From: CBDFHF01 sp965247565
GTDB taxonomy: Bacteria > Pseudomonadota > Gammaproteobacteria > Methylococcales > Methylomonadaceae
Assembly: GCA_965247565.1 (NCBI GenBank)
Contig: CBDFHF010000003.1
Span: 2,108,001-2,172,000 of the forward strand
Direction: 5' to 3'
DNA: 64,000 bases
The notes beneath the pieces are model-generated. The model was not told where the DNA came from. It searched no databases and saw only the letters and a list, made by a program, of their open reading frames with translations. Shown piece after piece: positions 18,048 to 26,380 of this stretch (positions are counted from its first letter, which is position 1; the number at the start of each line of letters is the position of its first letter). The position numbers were made by a program, and so were the translations under genes.

Positions 18048-18184
18048 AGTTTACCACTATGAACAATTACAGTACCGTTATTTTTGGATAATGGTTCTAC
18101 ATTTAAAGGTACTGTAATTACTTTAGTACAAGCGGCTGACAGTAAGATACTGCCGATTAATAGAACTGAGTTTAGTGTTTTCAT
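18048..18184 (-). pseudogene. 5' fragment of a small lipoprotein gene split by IS elements
   Basis: From the ATG at 18184 the frame encodes a lipoprotein signal peptide with lipobox LSAAC (MKTLNSVLLIGSILLSAACT) followed by about 26 residues (VPLNVEPLSKNNGTVIVHSG) and then runs into the IS3 end. AGGTGA lies 5 bases upstream of the ATG. The C-terminal part of the protein appears at 15745-15940. Removing both elements and one copy of each target duplication leaves the two parts out of frame by one base, so a further single-base change must have happened or the gene was already broken. Confidence 0.6.
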
Positions 18185-18193
18185 TTTATTCAC

Positions 18194-18397
18194 CTATTTT
18201 GTTTCCGGTTGTGTTGAAGTTGGGTCAATTATAGTATCGACAAGCTTAATCTTTGGTGTTCCTATGGCGATCTGGCCGTCTACTACGGTCGGTGCTTGGG
18301 TTGCGTAGCCTTTGTTGTTGGCGCATTTGGTGTTGTCGCTTCAAGACATCCCGCCGTTCAGTCTTTTTACTTCCAGTTTTTGTTGGTTTGGCAACAC
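18194..18397 (-). pseudogene. Decayed small open frame with an in-frame TGA
   Basis: Directly upstream of the split lipoprotein, a frame reads VLPNQQKLEVKRLNGGMS, then TGA, then SDNTKCANNKGYATQ and on to a TAG that overlaps the ribosome binding site of the lipoprotein gene. The residue composition on both sides of the TGA looks protein-like, and a cysteine codon (TGC/TGT) would be restored by one base. I see no natural start with a ribosome binding site. It is probably a decaying gene that once preceded the lipoprotein gene in an operon. Confidence 0.35.
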
Positions 18398-18428
18398 TTA
18401 CTCTAATGTTTTGGCCGAATATGCCTAC

Positions 18429-18686
18429 CTAACGAACAAGGTTAGGGAGTAAGGGCTGCGAGCTATTCACCTGAAGATCATGTGGTTGCTTTAGCGTAAG
18501 AGTTTCACGGATAACCGAAATAACCGACTCGGGCTTTTCCAGTGGGATGCCGTATCCACTATCAAGCCAAATTTGTTTCGAGCAGGGGTAAATCCGGGCG
18601 ATGTCCTCACGTTTTGCGTTTGCATCATCCGCCAAGACTGTTTTTTCTTTCAAAAATACAGTTTGCCGCTTAACGATACTGAACAC
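18429..18686 (-). pseudogene. Fragment resembling the C-terminus of an alpha/beta hydrolase
   Basis: The 85-residue frame contains IARIYPCSKQIWLDSGYGIPLEKPESVISVIRETL, a pattern like the end of alpha/beta-fold hydrolases, where the catalytic histidine lies in a GHxxxLExPE segment. Here the histidine position reads Tyr (SGYGIPLEKPE). The nucleophile domain is absent. I read this as a decayed remnant, with low certainty. Confidence 0.3.
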
Positions 18687-18982
18687 TATGGAGGCTTTCA
18701 GCGATAAGCTCTGAATTAAAGGGCAAACTGAAGAGTAATGGCGTCAAGCCCGGCTCGTATTAGCGATTTATTACCGACAATAATTTTAGGCGATCTTTTT
18801 GATGATATTTCGCAACCACAAAAGCTCGCCAAGAGAAAATGGAGTAACTGATTTAATAAAGTTCTAATAAACGCAGGATATTGTGATCTACGCTGGAGTT
18901 TTTAATTGATCTTTTTGTTATCAGCCCGCTAAAGCCGGGAAATCAAAAACTCCCACTTTTTTAACAACCGAGGACGGGCTTT
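18687..18982. other. Leader region of the metalloprotease gene with an inverted repeat
   Basis: An inverted repeat GGAGTTTTT (18895-18903) / AAAAACTCC (18945-18953) with a 41-base loop, itself containing CCCG/CGGG, lies just upstream of the start codon. A T run (TTTTTT) follows the second arm. It could act as a leader structure controlling the protease gene; no known riboswitch pattern was recognised. Confidence 0.35.
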
Positions 18983-20368
18983 ATGTGGCAAAAAAATTCT
19001 TTATCGCTAGCGGTGACAGCAATGTTGGTAATGAACACAACGGTTAAGGCTAACGAAAATATTCATCCTTCAACAGATGCAACGGGATATGCCGCAGTGC
19101 TTAAAAATGGCAAGATTACCAAAATCTTTGAAACCTTCAAGCAAGGCGAAATGTCGACAACCCCAGTTTCTAGCCTTTTAACTTACAACAAAGTAAAAAT
19201 CCCCGAAGACTTCGCGGACTTGAACGCTGAGGGCGTTGCTCATATCAGTATTGATAAAGCGGCCTTATTCCAAGCTTCAGTAGGCGAGACTAAAACACTA
19301 AAGATCTTTGGCGTTGACATAGCCGCTAGGTTCGAACGATCTGAGGAACATGCCAACGGCGATAGCACGTGGATCGGTAAAATTAACGATGATTCCCGAG
19401 CGATTTTAACGTTCGGGGTTGATGGTAGTGTTATTGGCCGTATTGATACGGATACAACAACCTACTCGATAGAACCGGCCGGAAATGGCGAGGCTTGGTT
19501 GATTGATAACACCGTCGCAGGACGAATAATTCCGTCATTAGAGCACGACATCCACTTACCTGTAGCAGCTAAAGCAACCGGAAGAGTGACCAGTGCCGCA
19601 GCTATTCAAGCTAATGCGTTAGCGGGTAAAACTGCCAATGCGGCTTTATCTGCAACTACGGCATCTGGCAAAACCGTCATCGACCTTATGGTTTTGTACA
19701 GCTCAGCCCTTGCGAACGCCGCAACACGCATAAATTTTTTAATCACTACCACTAATCAAGCTTACATAGACAGTGGCTTAGCGAATCTGTCTGTTAGAGC
19801 GGTCAATACAAAACCCGTCACTTATTCGAATACGACTTCCAATAGCATTGCGTTAAACGATCTGACTAATAAAAAAACAGTATTTTCTGACGTAAATACT
19901 AATAGAACCAAATACGGTGCCGACGTGGTGGTGTTTTTACGCCCCTTCAAAACTGTTCAAGTTTCTTGTGGTGTTGCTTGGTTAAATGGTTCCGGGGGAA
20001 CAGCATTGCGGGCCGGCAGTGCATTTGCAGTGGTTAGTGATGGCGCAGATGGTCGATATTACTGTAATAACACTACGTTTGCCCACGAGCTAGGCCACAC
20101 CATGGGTGCCGCCCATGATCGTGAACACAACTCGGGGGCCGGTGGCGCTTTTCCTTACGCTTATGGGTATGGCGTTAATAATTTATACGGGGATATTATG
20201 AGTTATTACTCGCCGCAATTAGCCAAGTTTTCAAACCCGGGTATACTCGCAGTCAAAAACACAAAAGGTACTTATTATCTCGGTTTAACTGAAAAGGCCG
20301 ATGTTGTTCGAGCGTTTAAATTGACTGCGCCGGTGGTAGCTAACTTTATGCCTACTTTGGTTAAATAA
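18983..20368 (+). CDS. Secreted reprolysin-like (M12-type) zinc metalloprotease
   Basis: The 461-residue protein starts with a signal peptide (SLAVTAMLVMNTTVKAN), followed by a pro-region of about 200 residues and a catalytic domain. The extended zinc motif HELGHTMGAAHD is at about residue 368-379 (HExxHxxGxxHD, metzincin type), and a downstream MSYYSPQLAKFSNP segment provides the Met-turn. A pair of cysteines (VSCGVAW, YYCNN) probably forms a disulfide. Such proteins are exported and cleave extracellular or periplasmic proteins. GAGGA before the ATG supports the start. The gene is monocistronic. Confidence 0.9.
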   Translation: MWQKNSLSLAVTAMLVMNTTVKANENIHPSTDATGYAAVLKNGKITKIFETFKQGEMSTTPVSSLLTYNKVKIPEDFADLNAEGVAHISIDKAALFQASVGETKTLKIFGVDIAARFERSEEHANGDSTWIGKINDDSRAILTFGVDGSVIGRIDTDTTTYSIEPAGNGEAWLIDNTVAGRIIPSLEHDIHLPVAAKATGRVTSAAAIQANALAGKTANAALSATTASGKTVIDLMVLYSSALANAATRINFLITTTNQAYIDSGLANLSVRAVNTKPVTYSNTTSNSIALNDLTNKKTVFSDVNTNRTKYGADVVVFLRPFKTVQVSCGVAWLNGSGGTALRAGSAFAVVSDGADGRYYCNNTTFAHELGHTMGAAHDREHNSGAGGAFPYAYGYGVNNLYGDIMSYYSPQLAKFSNPGILAVKNTKGTYYLGLTEKADVVRAFKLTAPVVANFMPTLVK

Positions 20369-20456
20369 TGCTATTGGCATAATTCGATCTACGAAAGCTA
20401 TTTTGTAGTTCGCAGACGCAAACCGCAACTTCTATAGAATTGATCGATTTTCTACT

Positions 20457-21788
20457 TTAAAAGCCAATTGGCCAGCCGGCTGCATCTAATGAATCCAACA
20501 CAAAAGATTCAGTCTGGCCTTGCCATTTGGCAACAAACGCACCTTTCGGATCATATTGGTTAGATTGTGTATTGAGATCAAAATGTCTTTTTCCACGCGG
20601 ATCTGCACCTACACCCGCCAAGTATTGCCAGTTACCCCAGTTGTTGGCCACGTCGTAATCAATGAGTTGTTGCTCAAAATAGGCCGCCCCGAAACGCCAG
20701 TCCAGTTGCAATTCATTAACCAGACAACTGGCAACAATTTGTCGGCCTCGATTAGATAAATAGCCTGTTTTAGAGAGTTGTTTCATACAGGCATTGACGA
20801 GTGGGTAGGGCGTGCTGCCGTTGCACCATTTTTGAAAGCGTTCTGGGTAAAAACTGGTTAATGGCTTCCGTTGTTTGATGCCCTGAAATAGAAACAAATT
20901 CTTGCCATAGTGTATGGCGTACCATTGAAAATACTCATGCCAAAGTAATTCAAAAAAAATCCAGTATGTCGATTCGTTTGCCCCAGATTTTTGCTCATAT
21001 TGCCGTAAATCAGCATAAATCTGTCGAACTGATAAATTGCCATTGGCCAGCCACGGCGAAAATTTGGTTGAATTTTCAAAGCCGTCCAATTCATTACGGA
21101 CTTCTTTGTAATGACTGGGCTGATCACTGGAAAAATAAGCGCCCGCATGTTGCAAGCCCCTATCTTCGCCGCCAACAAATTCATGTTTCTGTTGGACATG
21201 AATGTCTTCATCTAGCTTTACAGGGAATTGTTTTAACCAATTGACCGGCGCAACTCGGGACGGAGGAAATCTCATTGGCGTGGGTAAGGGGGAATTGATC
21301 GGCAATGCTTCAACGGCGGTTCTAAATTGAGTAAACGTTTTCGGTAAACTTGCCAGATCAAAAGGCAATTGCTTTAATTCAAATAGAGTTTTATTGTCAG
21401 ATTCAATAAACCGCACAGTTGGCAAGTTAGCTTGCAGCATCTTTACAGCCTGTTGTTCATAATATCCCGTTTGCCGACTATGATATAAAAATGACACATT
21501 ATGCTGGTTGGAGAGCTCAGTGATAGCTTTAACCGGCGAGTCATAGCATACCAGCAAATGTTGCCCAAATTGCCTTAGCCGCTCATCCAAGTTTTCCAGG
21601 GACTCTCGTAAAAACCGCCATCGATGTATGGATAGATTGGTTAATCCGTACAGATTGGGTCGAAGCCATTTTAAATCGATACAATACACGCAGATTAAGT
21701 GATCAACCTCACTGATGGCTTTTGATAGGCTAATGTTGTCATTAACCCGCAAATCATTGGTAAGCCAGTAAAGTCCTATTTTTGACAT
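20457..21788 (-). CDS. DASH-family cryptochrome/photolyase
   Basis: The 443-residue protein has an N-terminal photolyase domain (IGLYWLTNDLRVNDN) and a C-terminal FAD-binding helical domain with the DASH-type motifs (WHEYFQWYAIHYG, LSNRGRQIVASCLVNEL, DWRFGAAYFEQQLIDYDVANNWGNWQYLAGVGADPRG). DASH cryptochromes repair cyclobutane dimers in single-stranded or looped DNA using light, with FAD and often a folate antenna. An SDR gene lies 48 bases upstream on the same strand, suggesting a light-related operon. Length fits the family. Confidence 0.93.
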   Translation of the reverse strand: MSKIGLYWLTNDLRVNDNISLSKAISEVDHLICVYCIDLKWLRPNLYGLTNLSIHRWRFLRESLENLDERLRQFGQHLLVCYDSPVKAITELSNQHNVSFLYHSRQTGYYEQQAVKMLQANLPTVRFIESDNKTLFELKQLPFDLASLPKTFTQFRTAVEALPINSPLPTPMRFPPSRVAPVNWLKQFPVKLDEDIHVQQKHEFVGGEDRGLQHAGAYFSSDQPSHYKEVRNELDGFENSTKFSPWLANGNLSVRQIYADLRQYEQKSGANESTYWIFFELLWHEYFQWYAIHYGKNLFLFQGIKQRKPLTSFYPERFQKWCNGSTPYPLVNACMKQLSKTGYLSNRGRQIVASCLVNELQLDWRFGAAYFEQQLIDYDVANNWGNWQYLAGVGADPRGKRHFDLNTQSNQYDPKGAFVAKWQGQTESFVLDSLDAAGWPIGF

Positions 21789-21836
21789 TTATTAGTCCCT
21801 TTATGGATAAAAACTCAGACGATGCGCATTATAAAA

Positions 21837-22517
21837 TTAAAGTTTGATCGTTGAAACTCCGCCATCAACGTGCAAAATTTGCCCAGTTATCCAACTGGAT
21901 TTATCTGACAACAAAAATAAAGCCATTTGCGCAATATCGTCGGGTTTACCGATACGCTTAAGTGGATGGCGGCTAGCAGCAGCTTCTTTTTTACTCTCTT
22001 CTCGAAGTAATCTGCCGGCTAATGGGGTGTCAGTAATTGACGGTGCAATCGCATTAACCCTGATATGTGGTGCCCACTCTGCGGCTAATGCCCGAGTCAA
22101 ACCTTCAAGTGCGCCTTTAGAGGCGGACACCATCGCATGATAGGGAAAACCGGTTTGAACCGCTACGCTACTAAATAATACGACTGATGGGTTCTCTGCC
22201 GCTTTTAGGTTAGGTTGAAAGTGCTGCAAACAACGCACGGCTGCCAGTACGTTGAGCTCATAGTCTTGACTGAATTCATGAGGCTTTATGCTAGCGAATG
22301 GTTTTAAATTAATGCTACCAGGGCAATAAACCAAGCCGGTTAAAGGCTCATCTATCTTTGGCAGAGAATCTTTTACTACATCACAGATAAAATGCTTGGC
22401 CGTATTGGCCAAAACGACGGAACGAGATAACGAATAAATCTGAAATTGATTTTGCGCGATTCTAGTAATAGCAGCACCTATGCCGCTGCTGGCGCCAACG
22501 ATTAAAAGATTTTTCAT
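21837..22517 (-). CDS. Short-chain dehydrogenase/reductase family protein
   Basis: The 226-residue Rossmann protein starts with the nucleotide-binding motif GASSGIGAAI and shows the NVLAAVRCLQ, SSVAVQTGFP and VNAIAPSITDTPLA segments of classical SDRs. The catalytic YxxxK, however, reads VSASK, with a Tyr only at minus 8 (FPYHAMVSASKGALEGL), so the usual catalytic tyrosine seems missing. The gene lies just upstream of the DASH cryptochrome in the same direction. Substrate unknown; it may be a reductase with altered chemistry or a nucleotide-binding accessory protein. Confidence 0.88.
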   Translation of the reverse strand: MKNLLIVGASSGIGAAITRIAQNQFQIYSLSRSVVLANTAKHFICDVVKDSLPKIDEPLTGLVYCPGSINLKPFASIKPHEFSQDYELNVLAAVRCLQHFQPNLKAAENPSVVLFSSVAVQTGFPYHAMVSASKGALEGLTRALAAEWAPHIRVNAIAPSITDTPLAGRLLREESKKEAAASRHPLKRIGKPDDIAQMALFLLSDKSSWITGQILHVDGGVSTIKL

Positions 22518-22975
22518 GAATTATCCTGATGGCTAATGTTACAAAATTCTAGGCATTAACTTACTGCTATTCTTGGAATAGCCCCGGTCCCTTTGGCCAA
22601 GCCATGAAATCCAGTGCTATTCATGCTTTATAAGGCCGAATCATTAAGAACTCAAAAAATATTCAGTCTATCTCGGTTTTTTTGCCAAATTTTGACGCAA
22701 TCTTCGAAATCCACACTTTATAAGCAGTCAATTGATTACTTATATATTTATAATTGATTATCATATATAAATTAAATATAACTTAATATTTATTGTTATT
22801 TGTATATTAATTTTGTCTATAATGGCGGCGGTTATTGTAACTGTCGACGTTTTTAATATGCATGGACAGATACCGTAATCAATCATAGGTAAAGCACCAC
22901 AACCCTAAGTTGACAATGACTCTATCTGTCAATAGAGCCGTTGTTATGTCTAAATAATAAAAATTGAGTGATTTT
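22518..22975. other. AT-rich divergent promoter region
   Basis: The stretch 22730-22820 is unusually AT-rich (long runs of TATATATTTATAATTG type). A small hairpin CTCTAT/ATAGAG lies at 22920-22937. No gene is evident; it should contain the promoters of the SDR/cryptochrome pair and of the peroxidase gene. Confidence 0.4.
22793..22823 (+). promoter_or_regulatory. Possible sigma-70 promoter of the lectin-peroxidase gene
   Basis: A perfect TATAAT is at 22818-22823, with a TTGTTA 19 bases upstream at 22793-22798. The spacing is longer than ideal, so the -35 call is weak. It would give a leader of about 145 bases that includes the 22920-22937 hairpin. Confidence 0.35.
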
Positions 22976-25369
22976 ATGGAAAAGCTATCAAGGCCTTCGC
23001 TTCGAGATAAATTGAAGCCCCATTCTCTTGTTACAACTTCAATGTTGCTGATAAGCACCCTAACTTGGCAACCTGAAGTTCGGGCTGAATTACCCGTCGG
23101 CAGCTTTCATGCTGCACTGAGAGCCGGTCATAGTAAACTTTGTATGGGTGATAATGCCGGATCATTACTGACTTTATTAACTGGTGTTAGCGTTTTGCAA
23201 ACAGATTGTAAACGTGCTGAAACCCAAAAAATAAACCTTAAACCTGTATCAGGTAAAGTCAATGTTTATAACTTGGTTGTTGGCAATAGCAACAAATGTT
23301 TTGGAGTTGATTTGGGCCTTTTGGGGCTTTTTGGAAAAGTCGATGGTGCTAATATTAAACACCAGACTTGTAGCACTGCCACTCATCAACAATTTAAAGC
23401 CATAGACTTGGGAAATGGCAGTATCAACTTAGTCTCTGTATACAGCGGCAAATATGTTGAAGTATCTTTGTCATCTACTTGGTCTGGCGCAAATGTTCAG
23501 CAGTGGTCTGCTAATGGACAAAATAACCAAAAATGGCTGTTGGAGTTTACCTCGCCGACTGCTTTAAAAGGGATAAGCGTTCCTAGCGTGCCTGGTTTGT
23601 TAAGCGCTGATAGTTCACGTAGCGATATTGTGACGCCAGTGGTTGTCAATAAATCCGCAGCCATTGCTTTGGGTAAAGCCTTGTTTTGGGATCAGGCAAT
23701 TGGTAGTGATGGCATGGCTTGTGCGAGCTGCCATTTCCATGCCGGTGCTGATTTCCGGGTAAAGAACCAAGTTAATCCTGGATTTAATCACAATAACTTT
23801 ACTTTTGAATCAACTGCATCGGGTGCGCCAAGAAGCGGGCCAAACTATACCCTTAAGCAAGCTGATTTTCCATTTAACCCTAACAGCGACGATGTGGCCA
23901 GCTCGGCGGGTGTGTTTAAACGCACTTTTAATGCTACGAATTCCTCTGACATTAATGACGACTGTACCAGTAACCCGGATGCGATCTTTAATGTGGGCGG
24001 TACATCGACCAGACAAGTAGAGCCACGTAACACGCCAACTACAATTAATGCGGGCTATAACTTCCGCAATTTCTGGGATGGTCGGGCGAATAATGTCTTT
24101 AATGGCGTATCGCCGTTTGGTTTACGCGATAAATCTGCGGGTGTTTTTATTAATAACAATGGGATTACCAAAAAACCATTAAATTTGAAAAACTCCTCTT
24201 TGGCTTCACAAGCGGTTGGGCCGGTTTTGAGTATCCTTGAAATGTCTTGTAATCAAAGACAATTTGCGGATGTGGGTAGGAAGGTTTTGCCCCATCGTCC
24301 GTTGGCCAATCAATCTATACATTCCCAAGACAGTGCGCTATCTAGCCTGGGTACGTTAATAGGTAGTAATGGCACCTATGCGGATTTGGTTAAGAAAGCG
24401 TTTAATTCAGCTTATTGGAATGGTAGCTGCGCTACTTGCGGAAGCCCTGCAAACGGTGGTGCGCCTTATTCACAAATGGAAGCTAACTTTCCAATGATTT
24501 TCGGCTTGGCCGTGCAGCTTTACGAAGCTACGTTGGTGTCTGATGACTCCAAGTTTGATAAATGGAAACAAAGCTCTACGTCATTAACTGCCCAGGAACA
24601 ACAGGGTCATGATGTGTTCAACAGCAAAGGTAAGTGTTCGTCTTGCCATAATGGTCCGGTACTCACTAGTGCAGCCAATTTATCCAATAACAATCAATTG
24701 GTTGAACGGATGAAAATGAAGAATGGCGGAATTGCACTTTATGATACGGGATTCTATAACCTTGGCGTTGTTCCTACCAGCTATGATATTGGTGTGGGCG
24801 GTGTTGATCCGTGGAACAATCCATTATCTTTTTCCAAACAGTATCAAACGGGTAAATTTGTTGATAACTTTAATATAGATTCTTGCCGGTTTTTGGAAAA
24901 ATATTGGCCTAGTTGCTCTAGCACCTCTTCGTTGTCTACCGAAAAAGTGGCCGTAAATGGCTCCTTTAAAGTGCCGACATTGCGCAACATTGCTCTAACT
25001 GGTCCTTACTTCCATAATGGCAGTGCTGCCACGCTGGAGCAGGTGGTTGATTTCTATGACCGAGGTGGAAACTTTGATAACACAGAAAAGCATCCTGACA
25101 TCACTTCATTGGGCTTAAGTTCATCTGAAAAAGCTGCATTGGTGGCGTTCTTAAAAACGTTGACCGATGATCGAGTTGCTTATGAAAAAGCACCTTTCGA
25201 CCATCCTTCATTGATTGTTCCGAATGGTCATACTGGCAACGATTGGTCTGTAGTCGCTGGCAACAGCATAGATCCTGCACTTGCAAGAGACGAAAGCGTT
25301 ACTTTGCCAGCTGTTGGTGCTTCGGGTGTTTCTACCAAGCTGAAAGCATTCCATGAAATACTGCCATAA
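22976..25369 (+). CDS. Ricin-type lectin fused to a MauG/cytochrome c peroxidase-like di-heme protein
   Basis: The 797-residue protein has a signal peptide (SMLLISTLTWQPEVRAE), a beta-trefoil ricin B-like region of about 150 residues (ends WSANGQNNQKWLLEF) and a di-heme peroxidase domain. Two c-type heme motifs are visible: CASCH in GMACASCHFHAGAD and CSSCH in GKCSSCHNGPVLT. A third pair, CATCG, lacks the histidine. The C-terminal FKVPTLRNIALTGPYFHNGS segment is typical of this family. The ATG at 22976 is chosen over a TTG four codons earlier. MauG/CcpA-like proteins act in the periplasm as peroxidases or cofactor-maturing oxidases; the lectin module suggests attachment to a carbohydrate or the cell surface. 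Confidence 0.88.
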   Translation: MEKLSRPSLRDKLKPHSLVTTSMLLISTLTWQPEVRAELPVGSFHAALRAGHSKLCMGDNAGSLLTLLTGVSVLQTDCKRAETQKINLKPVSGKVNVYNLVVGNSNKCFGVDLGLLGLFGKVDGANIKHQTCSTATHQQFKAIDLGNGSINLVSVYSGKYVEVSLSSTWSGANVQQWSANGQNNQKWLLEFTSPTALKGISVPSVPGLLSADSSRSDIVTPVVVNKSAAIALGKALFWDQAIGSDGMACASCHFHAGADFRVKNQVNPGFNHNNFTFESTASGAPRSGPNYTLKQADFPFNPNSDDVASSAGVFKRTFNATNSSDINDDCTSNPDAIFNVGGTSTRQVEPRNTPTTINAGYNFRNFWDGRANNVFNGVSPFGLRDKSAGVFINNNGITKKPLNLKNSSLASQAVGPVLSILEMSCNQRQFADVGRKVLPHRPLANQSIHSQDSALSSLGTLIGSNGTYADLVKKAFNSAYWNGSCATCGSPANGGAPYSQMEANFPMIFGLAVQLYEATLVSDDSKFDKWKQSSTSLTAQEQQGHDVFNSKGKCSSCHNGPVLTSAANLSNNNQLVERMKMKNGGIALYDTGFYNLGVVPTSYDIGVGGVDPWNNPLSFSKQYQTGKFVDNFNIDSCRFLEKYWPSCSSTSSLSTEKVAVNGSFKVPTLRNIALTGPYFHNGSAATLEQVVDFYDRGGNFDNTEKHPDITSLGLSSSEKAALVAFLKTLTDDRVAYEKAPFDHPSLIVPNGHTGNDWSVVAGNSIDPALARDESVTLPAVGASGVSTKLKAFHEILP

Positions 25370-25406
25370 ATCAGTGGATTTGCTTTAGGTTAAATCGTTA
25401 AAACGG

Positions 25407-25447
25407 CCGTTGCAGCGCTCATAAAAAAGCACTGCAACGGTTTTTTT
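25407..25447 (+). terminator. Strong rho-independent terminator after the peroxidase gene
   Basis: CCGTTGCAG pairs with CTGCAACGG, extended by GCT/AGC after one mismatch, and the hairpin is followed by seven T residues. It lies 38 bases after the stop codon. Confidence 0.92.
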
Positions 25448-25470
25448 GTGTGAACGCACAAGCGCGTGTT

Positions 25471-25494
25471 GATATTTTGCTCAATCAAAATATC
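25471..25494. repeat. Perfect inverted repeat, 9-base stem
   Basis: GATATTTTG and CAAAATATC are separated by six bases. It has no following T run in either direction and may be an operator or a remnant. Confidence 0.5.
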
Positions 25495-25639
25495 GAAATT
25501 AATAGACTAAAAGCGTGGTTAAATTATGGGTAGTTCTGGTTGGGTACCAAAATTTACTCGATTACCAGACCTTGAGATGCAACAAATAGAATAGTTCTTC
25601 GTAATGCACAAAGGATCCTCTATAGCTGGGTGTTGAACC

Positions 25640-25682
25640 AATTATTACAAATATAAAGTCATAGTTTAGATTTGTAATAATT
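25640..25682. repeat. Perfect inverted repeat, 13-base stem
   Basis: AATTATTACAAAT (25640-25652) and ATTTGTAATAATT (25670-25682) are perfect complements around a 17-base loop. The length makes chance unlikely even in AT-rich DNA. It lies in a region of about 400 bases without genes, between a terminator and the 3' end of the DUF3597 gene. Confidence 0.6.
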
Positions 25683-25749
25683 AGGATGTTGCCATAGGCA
25701 AATAAGCAGGGTAGTTGATATCCCGGTATATTCGGCTTGAAGATACAAA

Positions 25750-25780
25750 CCCCTACAAGGATTTAAAAGCCTTGCAGGGG
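25750..25780 (-). terminator. GC-rich hairpin downstream of the DUF3597 gene
   Basis: CCCCTaCAAGG pairs with CCTTGcAGGGG around a 9-base loop. Read on the minus strand, the direction of the DUF3597 gene, it is followed by TTTGTATC, a weak T run. It is therefore the probable terminator of that gene. Confidence 0.5.
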
Positions 25781-25844
25781 GGGGCACAACAAATTTAAAA
25801 GCGCTACCATACAACATTATCTGCTAGCGTATTTTTTATTTAAC

Positions 25845-26213
25845 TTACAACAATTCTTTCGGAATGTTGCCGCCATTTTGGGCGAGTTTTTGCAACACAG
25901 TCTTATGCAGCCACATGTTCATTTGCGCTGAATCGGCCATAGCGCTCGCAGGACAAGCCAGTTCGGTGGCAAGTTCTTTGCGGGCTGTTAAACTGCTGTC
26001 AAGGCCCAGTAGTTTTAATAAATCGACAATTGACGTTTTCCAGTTAAGTTTTTCAGCGTTGGCGGCAGCCAATCCTTCCAGTTTGGAGACTACGTCAACT
26101 TCGGTGATTGCAGCCGGAGCCGAAGCTGGCGCCGGTTGGCCTACTGCAGGGGCTTCTGCGGCAGCCGCGCTACCAATGCCCAGTTTTTCAAGAATACTAC
26201 TAAACAAACTCAT
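25845..26213 (-). CDS. DUF3597 domain protein
   Basis: The 122-residue protein starts MSLFSSILEKLGIGS, followed by an alanine/proline-rich linker (about 18-40) and the compact helical DUF3597 domain (VDVVSKLEGLAAANAEKLNWKT ... SAQMNMWLHKTVLQKLAQNGG). AAGGATC before the ATG supports the start. Proteins of this family are small and widespread in proteobacteria; their role is unknown. It is probably monocistronic, with a hairpin terminator downstream. Confidence 0.88.
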   Translation of the reverse strand: MSLFSSILEKLGIGSAAAAEAPAVGQPAPASAPAAITEVDVVSKLEGLAAANAEKLNWKTSIVDLLKLLGLDSSLTARKELATELACPASAMADSAQMNMWLHKTVLQKLAQNGGNIPKELL

Positions 26214-26380
26214 AATTGATCCTTATGTATAGTTATGATTATTTAAATGACTGAAATCATGGAGTTAACTAATGATACAGTCGTGAACCATTACTTTAAC
26301 AGGGTATCTGCCGATAGTCACTATCAAGCTGATCAGGGTTTGCTTGGTTCGAGGTTTTTAGATGAAATTTAATCGGGACA

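Noticed and set aside
18084..18308. 74-residue forward frame
   Set aside because: It is antisense to the lipoprotein N-terminus with a clear lipobox and ribosome binding site.
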